From Pseudomonas sp. Bc-h (GTDB lineage Bacteria; Pseudomonadota; Gammaproteobacteria; Pseudomonadales; Pseudomonadaceae): a stretch of DNA of 64,000 bases. The stretch covers positions 312,645-376,644 of the forward strand of contig NZ_MUIN01000011.1 of NCBI RefSeq assembly GCF_002080045.1. Direction: 5' to 3'. The notes beneath the pieces were generated by a model, which saw nothing but the letters and a program-made list of their open reading frames with translations, was not told where the DNA came from and made no database searches. This document shows positions 35,757-45,153 of the stretch, in pieces; the stretch's first letter is position 1, and each line of letters opens with the position of its first letter. The position numbers and the translations under genes are program-made.

Positions 35757-36809
35757 ATGACCAAACCCCGTAGCAACGCATTGAAGCTGGCGAGTCTGGC
35801 GTTATTGATCAGCGGCACCACCCAGGCCTTTGCCGAAGACATCACGTTCGTCTCTCAGGGGGGTGCTTATCAGGAAGCGCAGAGCAAGGCGATCCTTGAG
35901 CCTGCGGCAAAGAAACTGGGCTTGACGCTGAAACAGGACAGCTCGCCCAAGGCTTATCCGATCATCAAGACACAGGTCGAGAGCGGCAAAGTTACGTGGG
36001 ATGTGGTGGATCTGCCCACCGGCGACTGCATTCGCGGGGAGTCGGAAGGTCTTTTCGAGAAGCTGGACCTGGCCCTGATTCCCAATGCCGCCCAGCTGCC
36101 AGCAGCACTGAGAGACGATTACAGCGTGGGCTACATCAGTTACTCCACCGTACTGGCCTATCGCACCGATGCGTTCAAGGGCAAGGACGTGCCCAAGACT
36201 TGGGCTGATTTCTGGGACACCAAGAAATTTCCCGGCCAGCGCTCGCTGCGCAATCTGCCCCGCCCTACCCTGGAAATCGCCTTGCTGGCCGACGGCGTTC
36301 CTGCCGACAAGCTCTATCCGATGGATGTCGATCGTGCGTTCAGGAAACTGGAGCAGATCAAGCCCGACATCGCGACCTGGTGGACCTCCGGCGGACAGTC
36401 CGCCCAACTGATCAGCGACGGCGAAGTCGACATGATCCAGGCGTGGAACGGCCGCATCAGCGCTGTGCAGGCAGCCGGCGCCCCGGTGGCGTTCGACTAT
36501 AACCAGGGCATTCTGGAAACCAACTCGCTGTGCGTGCTCAAAGGCTCGCAGCACAAGGCTGCCGCGATGAAGTTCGTCAATGAAGCGATCGACGCGAAGC
36601 TGCAAGCCGCGCTGCCGATGATCATTGATTACGGCCCACTCAATCCCGAAGCGTTCAACACCGGCGTGATCCCGGCCGAGCGCGCTGCGAAGCTGCCATC
36701 CTCACCTGAGAACATTTCCCGTCAGGCCCTGCTGTCCGCGCAATGGTGGGCGTCCGAGGCCGGCGTCAAAGCCGAAGAGCGCTGGTTGTCCTTCGTTCAG
36801 AAAAAGTAA
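35757..36809 (+). CDS. ABC transporter substrate-binding protein, polyamine type (copy 1)
   Basis: A 350-residue periplasmic binding protein with a Sec signal peptide cleaved after AFA (about residue 25). The mature start EDITFVSQGGAYQEAQ and the WWTSGGQSAQLISDGEVDM segment place it in the PotD/PotF-like group for polyamines and related amines. The ATG at 35757 has a CGGAG site; the open frame extends 89 codons further without meaning. Two permease genes follow directly. A paralogue at 51984-53033 has the same mature start. The ligand is not readable, but amine-catabolic neighbours suggest an amine. Confidence 0.88.
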   Translation: MTKPRSNALKLASLALLISGTTQAFAEDITFVSQGGAYQEAQSKAILEPAAKKLGLTLKQDSSPKAYPIIKTQVESGKVTWDVVDLPTGDCIRGESEGLFEKLDLALIPNAAQLPAALRDDYSVGYISYSTVLAYRTDAFKGKDVPKTWADFWDTKKFPGQRSLRNLPRPTLEIALLADGVPADKLYPMDVDRAFRKLEQIKPDIATWWTSGGQSAQLISDGEVDMIQAWNGRISAVQAAGAPVAFDYNQGILETNSLCVLKGSQHKAAAMKFVNEAIDAKLQAALPMIIDYGPLNPEAFNTGVIPAERAAKLPSSPENISRQALLSAQWWASEAGVKAEERWLSFVQKK

Positions 36810-36821
36810 TGGGAGGCCCCT

Positions 36822-37748
36822 ATGTCCAACGCTTATCTCGCCAAATCCCTCCCCGATTCCAGTGATCAGGGTCAGCCTCCGCTGACCAATGAGCATGCCC
36901 TGGCCCGTGAAGAGCGCAAGGAACACGCCTCGATGCTGCTGTTGCTTGCGCCTGCGCTGGTGATGGTGGTCGTGTTGTTGATCCTGCCGTTGTGCTGGCT
37001 GGCCGTGCAGTCGGTGCAGACCGAAGAAGGATTCTCGCTGGTCAACTACCTGCGCATCTTTCAGGAAGCGATTTACTGGGACACTTTTGCCCTGACCTTC
37101 AAGATCAGCTTTCTGGTGACCATTCTTTCGATCGTCATGGGCTTTCCGATCGCCTACGCCGCTTCGCGGTTGCATGGATTCTGGGCCAACCTGGTGTTGA
37201 TCTGCGTGATCCTGCCGTTCTGGACCAGTGTGCTGGTGCGCTCCTACGCCTGGCTGGTGCTGCTGCAACGACGTGGTCTGGTGAATCAGACGCTGATTGA
37301 TCTGGGCATCATCGACCAGCCCCTGAACCTGATGCACAACACCACCGGCACCGTCATCGGCACCTTGCATGTAATGCTGCCGTTCATGGTGTTGCCTCTG
37401 TATTCGGTGATGAAAAAGATCCCGCAAGACCTCATGCAGGCGTCTGAAAGTCTGGGCGCGAAACCGTTCTACACCTTTCGTCGAGTGTTCCTGCCGATGG
37501 CGGCGCCAGGCATCATGGCAGGTTCCATTCTGGTGTTCGTGATCTGCCTGGGCTTCTTCATTACCCCCGAACTGCTGGGCGGCGGTCGCACCATCCTGGT
37601 GTCGATGCTGGTGCAACGCAACGTCGAGCTGTATCACGCCTGGGGCGCTGCAAGCGCTGTCGGTCTGGTGCTGCTGTTCGTGGTGTTCCTGATCTTCTGG
37701 GGCATCAATCGCTTCATCCCCATCGAACGCATTCTGGGAGCGCGCTAA
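36822..37748 (+). CDS. ABC transporter permease, PotB type
   Basis: A 308-residue inner-membrane permease with six main helices after a soluble N-terminus of about 40 residues. The EAA-loop region ASESLGAKPFYTFRRVFLP is visible near 207-225. It lies 12 bases after the binding-protein gene and its stop abuts the next start codon (TAA then ATG at 37749). It should form a heterodimer with the next permease. Confidence 0.9.
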   Translation: MSNAYLAKSLPDSSDQGQPPLTNEHALAREERKEHASMLLLLAPALVMVVVLLILPLCWLAVQSVQTEEGFSLVNYLRIFQEAIYWDTFALTFKISFLVTILSIVMGFPIAYAASRLHGFWANLVLICVILPFWTSVLVRSYAWLVLLQRRGLVNQTLIDLGIIDQPLNLMHNTTGTVIGTLHVMLPFMVLPLYSVMKKIPQDLMQASESLGAKPFYTFRRVFLPMAAPGIMAGSILVFVICLGFFITPELLGGGRTILVSMLVQRNVELYHAWGAASAVGLVLLFVVFLIFWGINRFIPIERILGAR

Positions 37749-38543
37749 ATGAATCTGCTTGCCAACCTGCGTCACATCAAACTTTCCCACGTACTATTCA
37801 CCGTGGTGGTGGCGGCGATTCTGCTGTACTTGATCATCCCGGTGCTGATCGTGGTGCCAATGTCGTTTTCCGAAGCGCGTTTTCTGCAATTCCCTCCCAA
37901 GCAGTGGTCGTTCCATTGGTACGAGGCGTTCTTCAACAGCGTTGAGTGGATGTCGGCGGCGCGGGTCAGCCTGATCACTGCGTTTTTCACGATGGTGATC
38001 AGCCTGCCGATCGGCATGGCGGCCGCCTACGCCATCAACAGCTCGAGCCTGAAAGTGGTGCGCACGCTGCAGATCATTCTGTTGTTGCCGATGATGGTCC
38101 CGATCATCCTGATTGCCGCCGGTGTGTTCTTCGTCTATGCGCGGGTCGGGCTGATCAGCACCATGACCGGGCTGGTGCTGGCGCACATCATGCTGGCGCT
38201 GCCCTACGTGATCATCGCCCTGCTGGCCGGGCTGCGTAACTTCGACATGTCTCAGGAGATGGTGGCGCGCAGTCTGGGCATGAACCGCTTCCGCGCCTTC
38301 ATGGCCGTGACCCTGCCGCAGATCAAGCCAAGCCTGGTGTCGGCCACGCTGTTCGCGTTCATCACATCGCTGGATGAAACCGTGGTCGCGCTGTTCATTT
38401 CCGGTGGCGACAACCAGACACTCACCAAGCGCATGTTTACCGCCCTGCGCGATGAGATCGATCCGACCATTGCGGCAATCAGTTCGATCCTGATTCTCGC
38501 GTCGCTGATCCTCGTAGTGATTGCCGGGCGCAACAAGCAGTAG
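37749..38543 (+). CDS. ABC transporter permease, PotC type
   Basis: A 264-residue inner-membrane permease with six helices. The EAA loop ARSLGMNRFRAFMAVTLPQ is near 174-192. It starts immediately after the PotB-type stop codon, so translation is coupled. The ATPase of this transporter is not next but 1.9 kb downstream, after an aldehyde dehydrogenase gene and a family B repeat. Confidence 0.9.
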   Translation: MNLLANLRHIKLSHVLFTVVVAAILLYLIIPVLIVVPMSFSEARFLQFPPKQWSFHWYEAFFNSVEWMSAARVSLITAFFTMVISLPIGMAAAYAINSSSLKVVRTLQIILLLPMMVPIILIAAGVFFVYARVGLISTMTGLVLAHIMLALPYVIIALLAGLRNFDMSQEMVARSLGMNRFRAFMAVTLPQIKPSLVSATLFAFITSLDETVVALFISGGDNQTLTKRMFTALRDEIDPTIAAISSILILASLILVVIAGRNKQ

Positions 38544-38570
38544 GGAACACGCCACACTCTGTGGGAGCGA

Positions 38571-38682
38571 TGATCGTTCCCACGCTCCGCGTGGGAACGG
38601 CCTCTGTGACGCTCTGCGTCACGCCGGGTGGACGCAGAGCGTCTCGGGATGCATCCCCACGCGGAGCGTGGGGACGATCATT
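38571..38682. repeat. Inverted repeat, family B
   Basis: ATGATCGTTCCCACGCTCCG and its near-complement, with inner GACGCTCTGCGTC and GACGCAGAGCGTC blocks. It is the best-preserved family B copy. It fills most of the 321-base gap 38544-38864 within the transporter operon; nothing else was seen there. Confidence 0.85.
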
Positions 38683-38864
38683 CGCGCAGCGCAGTAGGTT
38701 TCTGCCCAACCGGCGCTCTGTTACGCGTCCAGCCTCCCAGCACAGCCTGCCGTCAATCCTCGCAATTCAGCATCTATCACCCGCCAAGCCACTCATCTCG
38801 GCATCGGCGGCTGGGCGAGGATTTTTACAATGAGTCCATCGCTCGTACCCTCAAGGCCCTGATC

Positions 38865-40325
38865 ATGTTGAAAACCCAACTGCGTGACCCTTCACTTCTT
38901 GTCGAACGCGCCTATGTCAATGGCGCCTGGATCGCTGCCGATGACGGCCAGACCATCGACGTGACCAATCCCGCCGACGGCAGCGTCATCGCGAGGGTTC
39001 CGGCCTTGCAGGCGGCGGAGACCCGCCGTGCCATCGAGGCCGCCGAATCGCGCTTCGTCACCTGGCGCGAAGTCCCGGCGGCCGAACGTGCTCGCTATCT
39101 CGAAACCTGGTTCGCACTGATCATGGAAAACCAGGAAGACCTGGCGTTGATCATGACCGCCGAGCAAGGCAAGCCCTTGGCAGAATCCCGGGGGGAAATC
39201 GCCTACGGCGCCAGCTTCGTCAAGTGGTTCGCCGAAGAAGCGCGCCGCATTTATGGCGACACCATTCCATCCCCCGCCGCTGACCGTCGAATTCTTGTAC
39301 TGAAGCAGCCCATCGGCGTGGTCGCTGCGATCACACCGTGGAACTTCCCCAACGCGATGATCACCCGCAAATGCGCGCCTGCACTGGCGGCGGGCTGTAC
39401 GGTGTTGGTCAAGCCGTCGGAAATGACCCCTTTGTCGGCTCTGGCACTGGCGGTGCTGGCAGAGCGCGCGGGCATTCCAGCCGGTGTGTTCAACGTCCTG
39501 ACCGGTATGCCCGCGGGCGTTGGCGGCGAGATGACCGCCAACCCTGCGGTGCGCAAGCTGTCGTTCACCGGCTCGACCCGAATCGGTCAACTGCTGATGA
39601 GCCAGTGCGCAAGCACCATCAAGCGCCTAAGCCTTGAGCTGGGCGGTAACGCGCCGTTCATTGTTTTCGACGACGCGGATCTGGATCTGGCGATTGCCGG
39701 TGTCATGCAGAGCAAATTCCGTAACGCCGGGCAGACCTGCGTGTGCGCCAACCGCATTCTGGTGCAGGACGGCATTTACGATCGCTTCGCCGAACGCCTC
39801 AGCGCTGCAGTCGCCCAATTGAAGGTCGGCGATGGCCTTGAGAGAGGCGTCACCATCGGCCCGCTGATCAACGCGGCGGCCGTGGACAAGGTCGCGCGAC
39901 ACATCAACGACGCGCTGGAGAAAGGAGCCAGCATCGCCATCGGCGGCGCTCCGCAAGGGGAAGGCCTGTATGTGCAGCCGACGGTCCTGCGTGATGCCAA
40001 CGCCGACATGTTGCTGGCCACCGAAGAAACGTTCGGCCCGGTTGCGCCCCTGTTCCGTTTCAAGGATGAAGCCCAGGCACTGGCACTGGCCAACGCCACC
40101 CCTTACGGCTTGGGTGCCTATTACTTCACGCAGGACATGCGACGCGCCTGGCGGGTCGGCGAGCGTCTGGAGTTCGGCATGGTCGGGCTCAACACCGGGA
40201 TCATTTCCATGGAGGTCGCGCCCTTCGGCGGCATGAAGCAGTCGGGTACCGGCCGCGAAGGCTCCAAATACGGCCTGGACGAGTTCCTCGAGGTCAAGGC
40301 CTGGCACATCGGCGGCCTGAACTGA
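38865..40325 (+). CDS. NAD(P)-dependent aldehyde dehydrogenase (succinate-semialdehyde type)
   Basis: A 486-residue aldehyde dehydrogenase. Catalytic E259 (SLELGG) and C292 (GQTCVCANR) are in place, with FTGST in the cofactor fold and TPWNFP at the oxyanion asparagine. The CVCANR context resembles GabD-type succinate-semialdehyde dehydrogenases. The ATG at 38865 gives the normal length; the frame extends 79 codons upstream through the repeat and is not coding there. Between permease and ATPase genes, it probably oxidises the semialdehyde made by the GabT-like aminotransferase downstream. The symbol is left blank because several such enzymes exist per genome. Confidence 0.88.
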   Translation: MLKTQLRDPSLLVERAYVNGAWIAADDGQTIDVTNPADGSVIARVPALQAAETRRAIEAAESRFVTWREVPAAERARYLETWFALIMENQEDLALIMTAEQGKPLAESRGEIAYGASFVKWFAEEARRIYGDTIPSPAADRRILVLKQPIGVVAAITPWNFPNAMITRKCAPALAAGCTVLVKPSEMTPLSALALAVLAERAGIPAGVFNVLTGMPAGVGGEMTANPAVRKLSFTGSTRIGQLLMSQCASTIKRLSLELGGNAPFIVFDDADLDLAIAGVMQSKFRNAGQTCVCANRILVQDGIYDRFAERLSAAVAQLKVGDGLERGVTIGPLINAAAVDKVARHINDALEKGASIAIGGAPQGEGLYVQPTVLRDANADMLLATEETFGPVAPLFRFKDEAQALALANATPYGLGAYYFTQDMRRAWRVGERLEFGMVGLNTGIISMEVAPFGGMKQSGTGREGSKYGLDEFLEVKAWHIGGLN

Positions 40326-40482
40326 TTGTCGGTCGCTCACGAACAGCGCTGACATCCCGGCCGCCGCACAGCAGATCCTGTTGGAGCAGCGGCCCAAAAC
40401 GGCACGAACCAGGCCTGTGCCTGTGTTCAGATGACAAGCAGACTTATCGGGCAATCCCCCGTTCTGCAGAGGAGGACGCTTC

Positions 40483-41571
40483 ATGAATTTCACTGAAGGT
40501 TTTGAATCGGTCAGCGTCAACAAGGTGTGCAAACACTACGGCAGCCTCAAGGCATTGAACAACGTCGATCTGAAGGTCGAAGCCGGGGAATTCATGTCAC
40601 TGCTCGGCCCGTCGGGTTCGGGCAAGACCACGCTGCTGAGCATTTTGGGCGGGTTCATCCGGGTCAGTTCCGGTAGCATTTTCTTCGGTGAACGGGACGT
40701 CACCCTCATGCCGCCGCACAAGCGCGAGATAGGCGTGGTGTTCCAGAACTACGCGCTGTTTCCGCACATGACCGTGGGCGAAAACGTGGCCTTCCCGCTG
40801 CGGGCCCGAGGCGAAAGCGCCAGCAAAAGCCGCGACCGGGTCAAGAGCGCACTGGCGACCGTCGAGCTGTCCGGTTATGAAGACCGAAACATTGCGGCGC
40901 TGTCCGGTGGTCAACGCCAGCGCGTGGCGCTGGCTCGCGCCATCGTCTTCGAACCCAAGCTGATCCTCATGGACGAGCCGCTGTCGGCGCTGGACAAGCA
41001 ACTGCGCGAGATCATGCAGATCGAATTGCGTGCCCTGCACAAACGCCTGGGCGCGACCATGATCTACGTCACTCACGATCAGCGCGAAGCCCTGACCATG
41101 AGCGACCGCATCGCGATCATGCGCGGCGGTCAGTTGGTACAGGTCGATACGCCACGGCGCCTGCACGATCATCCGGCCAACGATTTTGTCGCCAGTTTCA
41201 TCGGCGAAAGCACCTTGGTGCCGCTGCAACGTGGAGAGAACAACGGCCTGACACTGGGCACCACGGCACTGCGCACCACCCGGCCGGTGCCGCCGTCCGG
41301 GGATGTGTTCCTGGCGCTGCAATCGGAAAAACTGCTGCTCGACAACGGCAGCTCGGGCCCCGAGTGGAACCGCCTTCGCGGGCGGGTTTCCGACATCGTC
41401 TTTCAAGGTGAGAGCCTGAAGGTGTTCGTCGATCTGGAGGGCGGCCCCACCGTCAGCCTGCGTCAGCCGAGCCACCACGAAGGCAACCTAAGTCTGCCGC
41501 CAATCGGCTCGCCGATGATGATGCGCCTGCATCCTGAAGACACCATCGTCGTACCGCGCGCCGGGGTCTGA
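40483..41571 (+). CDS. ABC transporter ATP-binding protein, PotA type
   Basis: A 362-residue ATPase. Walker A GPSGSGKT is at 42-49, signature LSGGQRQ at 140-146 and Walker B LILMDEP at 160-166, with a C-terminal TOBE-like regulatory domain from about 280. A GGAGG ribosome site precedes the ATG. It completes the transporter whose binding protein and permeases lie at 35757-38543. It may also serve the second binding protein at 51984. Confidence 0.92.
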   Translation: MNFTEGFESVSVNKVCKHYGSLKALNNVDLKVEAGEFMSLLGPSGSGKTTLLSILGGFIRVSSGSIFFGERDVTLMPPHKREIGVVFQNYALFPHMTVGENVAFPLRARGESASKSRDRVKSALATVELSGYEDRNIAALSGGQRQRVALARAIVFEPKLILMDEPLSALDKQLREIMQIELRALHKRLGATMIYVTHDQREALTMSDRIAIMRGGQLVQVDTPRRLHDHPANDFVASFIGESTLVPLQRGENNGLTLGTTALRTTRPVPPSGDVFLALQSEKLLLDNGSSGPEWNRLRGRVSDIVFQGESLKVFVDLEGGPTVSLRQPSHHEGNLSLPPIGSPMMMRLHPEDTIVVPRAGV

Positions 41572-41576
41572 TCCAG

Positions 41577-41608
41577 ATGATCGCCCACGCAGTGCGTGGG
41601 AACGATCA
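41577..41608. repeat. Shortened family B palindrome
   Basis: ATGATCG-CCCACGCA-GTG-CGTGGGAACGATCA: only the outer arms of the family B element remain. Confidence 0.65.
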
Positions 41609-41771
41609 ACACGGTCAACGCTTTTAAAATTCCCCGCAGCGAAATATGTCGTAACACCCCCGCAAAACAGTCGATCACAGCGCTGGCCACCCCAAGTTCA
41701 GCGCTTGTGATTCCGGCCAGTCCTTATCCTGATCACATCACCCGCCACCCTCGGCGTTTACGGAGATCGAG

Positions 41772-43061
41772 ATGAATTCTGCATTGACTGAAAACCAGCG
41801 CCTGCTGGCCCTGCGCGAACAACACGTGCCTCGCGGTATCGCGACCGCGCACCCTGTCGTGGCAGCGCGTGCTCAAGGTGCTGAACTGTGGGATGTGGAT
41901 GGCAAGCGCTACCTGGATTTCGTCGGCGGCATCGGCGTGCTCAACGTCGGCCACAACCACCCCAAAGTGGTCGAGGCGGTGCGTCGCCAGGTCGGCGAGA
42001 TCTCTCATGCCAGCTTCCAGGTAGTGGCGTACGAAAACTACATCGAAGTGGCGGCGCGGCTGAACAAGATGATCGGCGGTGAAGCGCATTACAAAAGTGT
42101 GTTGTTCACCTCCGGCGCCGAAGCGGTAGAAAATGCGGTCAAGATCGCCCGGGGTTACACCAACCGCACTGCGGTGATTTCCTTCCGTGGCGGCTTCCAT
42201 GGTCGCACTCTGCTGGGGGTCACCCTCACCGGCATGAGCCAGCCCTACAAGCAGAATTTCGGGCCGTTCCCGGCGGAGATCTACCACGCGACCTACCCCA
42301 ACGCCTATCGCGGCATCAGTAGTGACGACGCGCTGGCCGAGCTGGACGAACTGTTCGCCACCGACGTCGCGCCTGATCGTGTCGCCGCCATCATCATCGA
42401 GCCGGTCCAGGGCGACGGCGGTTTCCTCGCAGCACCGAAAGAATTCCTCCAAGCCCTGCGCGCGCGTTGTACGCAGCACGGCATCGTGTTGATTCTCGAT
42501 GAAATCCAGGCAGGTTTCGGGCGTACAGGCACCATGTTCGGTTTCCAGCACGCCGACATCCAGCCGGACCTCGTCACGGTCGCCAAAAGTCTGGCCGGCG
42601 GCATGCCGCTTTCCGGCGTCGTCGGGCGCGCCGAGATCATGGATGCGCCTACGCCGGGCGGCCTGGGTGGCACCTATGGCGGTAACGCAGTGGCTTGTGC
42701 TGCGGCGCTGGCGGTACTCGATCTTTTCGAGGAGCAGGATCTGCTGACGCAAGGCGAGACACTGGCAGCGCAGCTCAACGAAGGTTTGCTGGAACTTCAG
42801 CAACGCTACCCGCGCATCGGCGACGTGCGCGGTTTGGGGTTCATGCAAGCCATCGAGATGGTGGCCGACGACGCAGCGCAAAGCCCGGATGCGGTACTGG
42901 CGCAGAAAGTCATCGACGAAGCGCGCAATGCTGGATTGCTGGTGATCAAGTGCGGCGTGCATCGCAACGTGGTGCGCTTCCTCGCCCCGCTGGTTACAAC
43001 ACCGGCGCAGGTGGCCGAGGCCTTGCAGATGCTCGACAAGGCGCTGTCCGTCGCCTGTTGA
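41772..43061 (+). CDS. gabT: 4-aminobutyrate-type aminotransferase (GabT-like)
   Basis: A 429-residue class III PLP aminotransferase. K272 in TVAKSLAGG binds PLP, DEIQAGFGRTG (243-253) carries the PLP-ring aspartate and TSGAEAVENAVK (113-124) the phosphate loop. It transfers the amino group of GABA or a similar omega-amino acid to 2-oxoglutarate, yielding a semialdehyde. With the aldehyde dehydrogenase two genes upstream this forms a two-step route to succinate or an analogous acid. An ACGGAGATCGAG site precedes the ATG. The exact amine is not fixed by sequence. Confidence 0.88.
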   Translation: MNSALTENQRLLALREQHVPRGIATAHPVVAARAQGAELWDVDGKRYLDFVGGIGVLNVGHNHPKVVEAVRRQVGEISHASFQVVAYENYIEVAARLNKMIGGEAHYKSVLFTSGAEAVENAVKIARGYTNRTAVISFRGGFHGRTLLGVTLTGMSQPYKQNFGPFPAEIYHATYPNAYRGISSDDALAELDELFATDVAPDRVAAIIIEPVQGDGGFLAAPKEFLQALRARCTQHGIVLILDEIQAGFGRTGTMFGFQHADIQPDLVTVAKSLAGGMPLSGVVGRAEIMDAPTPGGLGGTYGGNAVACAAALAVLDLFEEQDLLTQGETLAAQLNEGLLELQQRYPRIGDVRGLGFMQAIEMVADDAAQSPDAVLAQKVIDEARNAGLLVIKCGVHRNVVRFLAPLVTTPAQVAEALQMLDKALSVAC

Positions 43062-43160
43062 GCGACTGTTCAACGTGTCACTCGACCCGGCCTGCCAGCG
43101 CAGTGCCGGGTCGTGAGCTTAACCATCATGGAATCGGAACGTGCTATCCAGGAGCCAATC

Positions 43161-43847
43161 ATGAAAGTCACCCAGTACAAGGCTTTGGGCTTGTCGTTCG
43201 GCACCCTGGTTGACCGCGAACGGGGCATTCTCGAAGGGCTGCGACCGCTGGCAGTGCAGAGTGAATCCAATACCAGCGACGCTCAGTTGCTCAGCACTTA
43301 TCGACAGGTGGCGCAGGCGCTTGCCAGCACGGCAACACAGGTCAGCGCGACGGCTTTTCACGGCCAGCTTTACCAGCGTGTGGCGCAACAATTGCAAATC
43401 ATTCCGGGCTGGGATGAAAGTGTGGCGTTCAGTAGCTCTTCGTCCCAATGGCCGATTTTCGAAGATGCTCCAGGTGCCCTTCAGTACCTGAGCAAGTTCT
43501 ACCGTTTGATACTGATCGCCCCACCCCAAGGCGTCGATGTGCTTGCTCTGGCTCGCCGCCTGCCGGTCGAATTCGATGCGATCATCGAACCCGGCAGCGA
43601 CGATTGGCACAGCAGTCTCGAGACCGAGCTGCAGCGTCTGGGGCTGGAGCGTTCAGAACTGTTACCGGTGCGCAGTACCGAAAGCGACGACCCGTGGATC
43701 GAACGGGTGGACTTTCCGGTGTGCACCCTGCGCCGCGGCCATAACCAGCCGTGGAACCATTCGCCTCAGGCAATGGACGGCAAGCGCTGCGAATACGCCA
43801 GCCTCGCCGACCTCGCACATGCCCACCAAAAGGCATTGCACGCCTGA
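43161..43847 (+). CDS. HAD-fold protein lacking all catalytic motifs (pseudoenzyme)
   Basis: A 228-residue protein that aligns along its length with the haloacid-dehalogenase-like protein at 46642-47346, but each HAD motif is lost. The nucleophile region FDVVGTLID is here LSFGTLVD, with S12 at the Asp position. The TTNSQ motif is IAPPQ. The KPDPQ lysine region is EPGSDDW, and the acidic motif is also changed. The frame is intact, with a good ribosome site (CAGGAG) at the chosen ATG 43161; an earlier in-frame ATG at 43113 lacks one. It lies between the aminotransferase and an Lrp regulator. A regulatory or binding role is a guess. Confidence 0.75.
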   Translation: MKVTQYKALGLSFGTLVDRERGILEGLRPLAVQSESNTSDAQLLSTYRQVAQALASTATQVSATAFHGQLYQRVAQQLQIIPGWDESVAFSSSSSQWPIFEDAPGALQYLSKFYRLILIAPPQGVDVLALARRLPVEFDAIIEPGSDDWHSSLETELQRLGLERSELLPVRSTESDDPWIERVDFPVCTLRRGHNQPWNHSPQAMDGKRCEYASLADLAHAHQKALHA

Positions 43848-43885
43848 GACCGACGGCCCAGATTCGACATTGCGAGGACTGATCC

Positions 43886-44377
43886 ATGGACGCTGCAACC
43901 AAGCTCGATCGTATCGACATCAACATTCTGGTCCAATTGCAGAAAGACGGGCGCATGACCAACGTCAGCCTCGCCGAAGCCGTGGGCCTGTCGCCCAGCC
44001 CTTGCCTGCAGCGGGTCAAACGCCTGGAAGCAGCCGGTTATATCAGCGGTTACGAAGCCCACGTCAATCTCGCCAAGTTCGCCAATTCGGTGACCGTGTT
44101 TACCGAAATGACCCTGTCGGACCACAAGCGTGCCGACTTCGTGAAGTTCGAATCGAGTATTCGCAACATCGACGAAGTACTGGAGTGCCACTTGATCAGC
44201 GGGGGTTATGACTATCTGGTGCGCTTCCTGTGCAGCAGCATCCAGCATTATCAGGAACTGATGGAATCGATCCTGGACAAGAACATCGGCATCGAAAAAT
44301 ACTTCAGCTACATCGTGATCAAGTCGCCGGTGGTCAAGAGCACCGTGCCGTTGCGCAGCCTGGTCAGAGCGGTTTGA
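43886..44377 (+). CDS. Lrp/AsnC family transcriptional regulator
   Basis: 163 residues. An N-terminal HTH (LDRIDINILVQLQKDGRMTN at 7-26, then LAEAVGLSPSPCLQRVKRLE) is followed by a RAM ligand-binding domain from about 70. A GAGGACTGATCC leader precedes the ATG. As the last gene of the plus-strand run it probably senses an amino acid or amine and controls the transport/catabolic operon. A terminator follows. Confidence 0.92.
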   Translation: MDAATKLDRIDINILVQLQKDGRMTNVSLAEAVGLSPSPCLQRVKRLEAAGYISGYEAHVNLAKFANSVTVFTEMTLSDHKRADFVKFESSIRNIDEVLECHLISGGYDYLVRFLCSSIQHYQELMESILDKNIGIEKYFSYIVIKSPVVKSTVPLRSLVRAV

Positions 44378-44385
44378 GTCTTCGC

Positions 44386-44413
44386 AAAAAAAAGGGCTGA
44401 AAGGCCCTTTTTT
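44386..44413. terminator. Bidirectional terminator between Lrp and cupin genes
   Basis: AAAAAAAAGGGC-TGAAAG-GCCCTTTTTT: the A-tract and T-tract flank a short GGGC/GCCC stem, serving both convergent genes. Confidence 0.8.
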
Positions 44414-44428
44414 CACGTGCGTTGAAAA

Positions 44429-45139
44429 CTACGACAAAATGCAGAACACCTTGCGTACCGTCTCTTCGCTGCGCCAGGCGTTGGTCGCGCCCCGGGGCAC
44501 CATCACTGTTTCACCTGCCCGTACATGATGACTGTCACCCTTCTCTGCGGTGAGGGTCACTGAACCTTGGAGAATGAACATCAGCTCGCTGTAACTGGGC
44601 TCCACCTGTTTGCGCGCATAGGCCTCGCATTGCCACAGGCCGATGCGCAGGTTAGCGGCGCTGAACAGGGTTTCGCTCCAGGCGTTCGGGGTGCTGGTCA
44701 GCAGCACATTCGCGGGCGGTGGACTGGCCGGCGATAGCGATTGGGACAAGTCGATCCGGATGGGCAATTTCGGCATGTCGGTGCAGGCTTCCAGACCCGG
44801 AAACGCCACGAACAAGCGGCGCAGTTGCCCACGGTGATGCCAGCGAACACGAACGCCACGAGGTACCACGAAGCAGTCACCGGCACTGAGTTGCAGATCG
44901 AATCCGTCGCCCTGCAAACGCAGTTCGCCCGCTTCGACGATGCCCAGTTCGACCCAGGGAAAATCCTCGATCAACAGATTCGCGCCGACGCTGACACTGC
45001 TGCCGGTCGCATACCCTTGCAGCGGATCGTGGAAGTTGATCACACGCCCGGCGGCCAGCGGATCGCCTTGCAGGGCAAAGGCTGCGCAGGGTAACTGCCG
45101 GTCGGTGTGAGGAGTGGAGTAAAGCAGGATCGGTGGCAT
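44429..45139 (-). CDS. Cupin-domain protein
   Basis: A 236-residue protein with two beta-barrel cupin-like halves. The first includes GELRLQGDGFDLQLSAGDCF, then VVPRGVRVRWHH (about 71-102). The second includes SYSELMFILQGSVTLTAE, then GETVMVPRGATNAW (about 181-222). No HTH is seen, so it is an enzyme or small-molecule binder rather than an AraC regulator. It lies 14 bases downstream of the FAD oxidoreductase on the same strand, hence in one operon. Confidence 0.75.
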   Translation of the reverse strand: MPPILLYSTPHTDRQLPCAAFALQGDPLAAGRVINFHDPLQGYATGSSVSVGANLLIEDFPWVELGIVEAGELRLQGDGFDLQLSAGDCFVVPRGVRVRWHHRGQLRRLFVAFPGLEACTDMPKLPIRIDLSQSLSPASPPPANVLLTSTPNAWSETLFSAANLRIGLWQCEAYARKQVEPSYSELMFILQGSVTLTAEKGDSHHVRAGETVMVPRGATNAWRSEETVRKVFCILS

Positions 45140-45153
45140 GTTTTAACGCTCGC

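Noticed and set aside
40400..40415. CGGCACGAACCAGGCC upstream of the PotA-type gene as a sigma-54 promoter
   Set aside because: GG and GC are correctly spaced, but the -12 block AGGC fits poorly and it lies inside an apparent operon.
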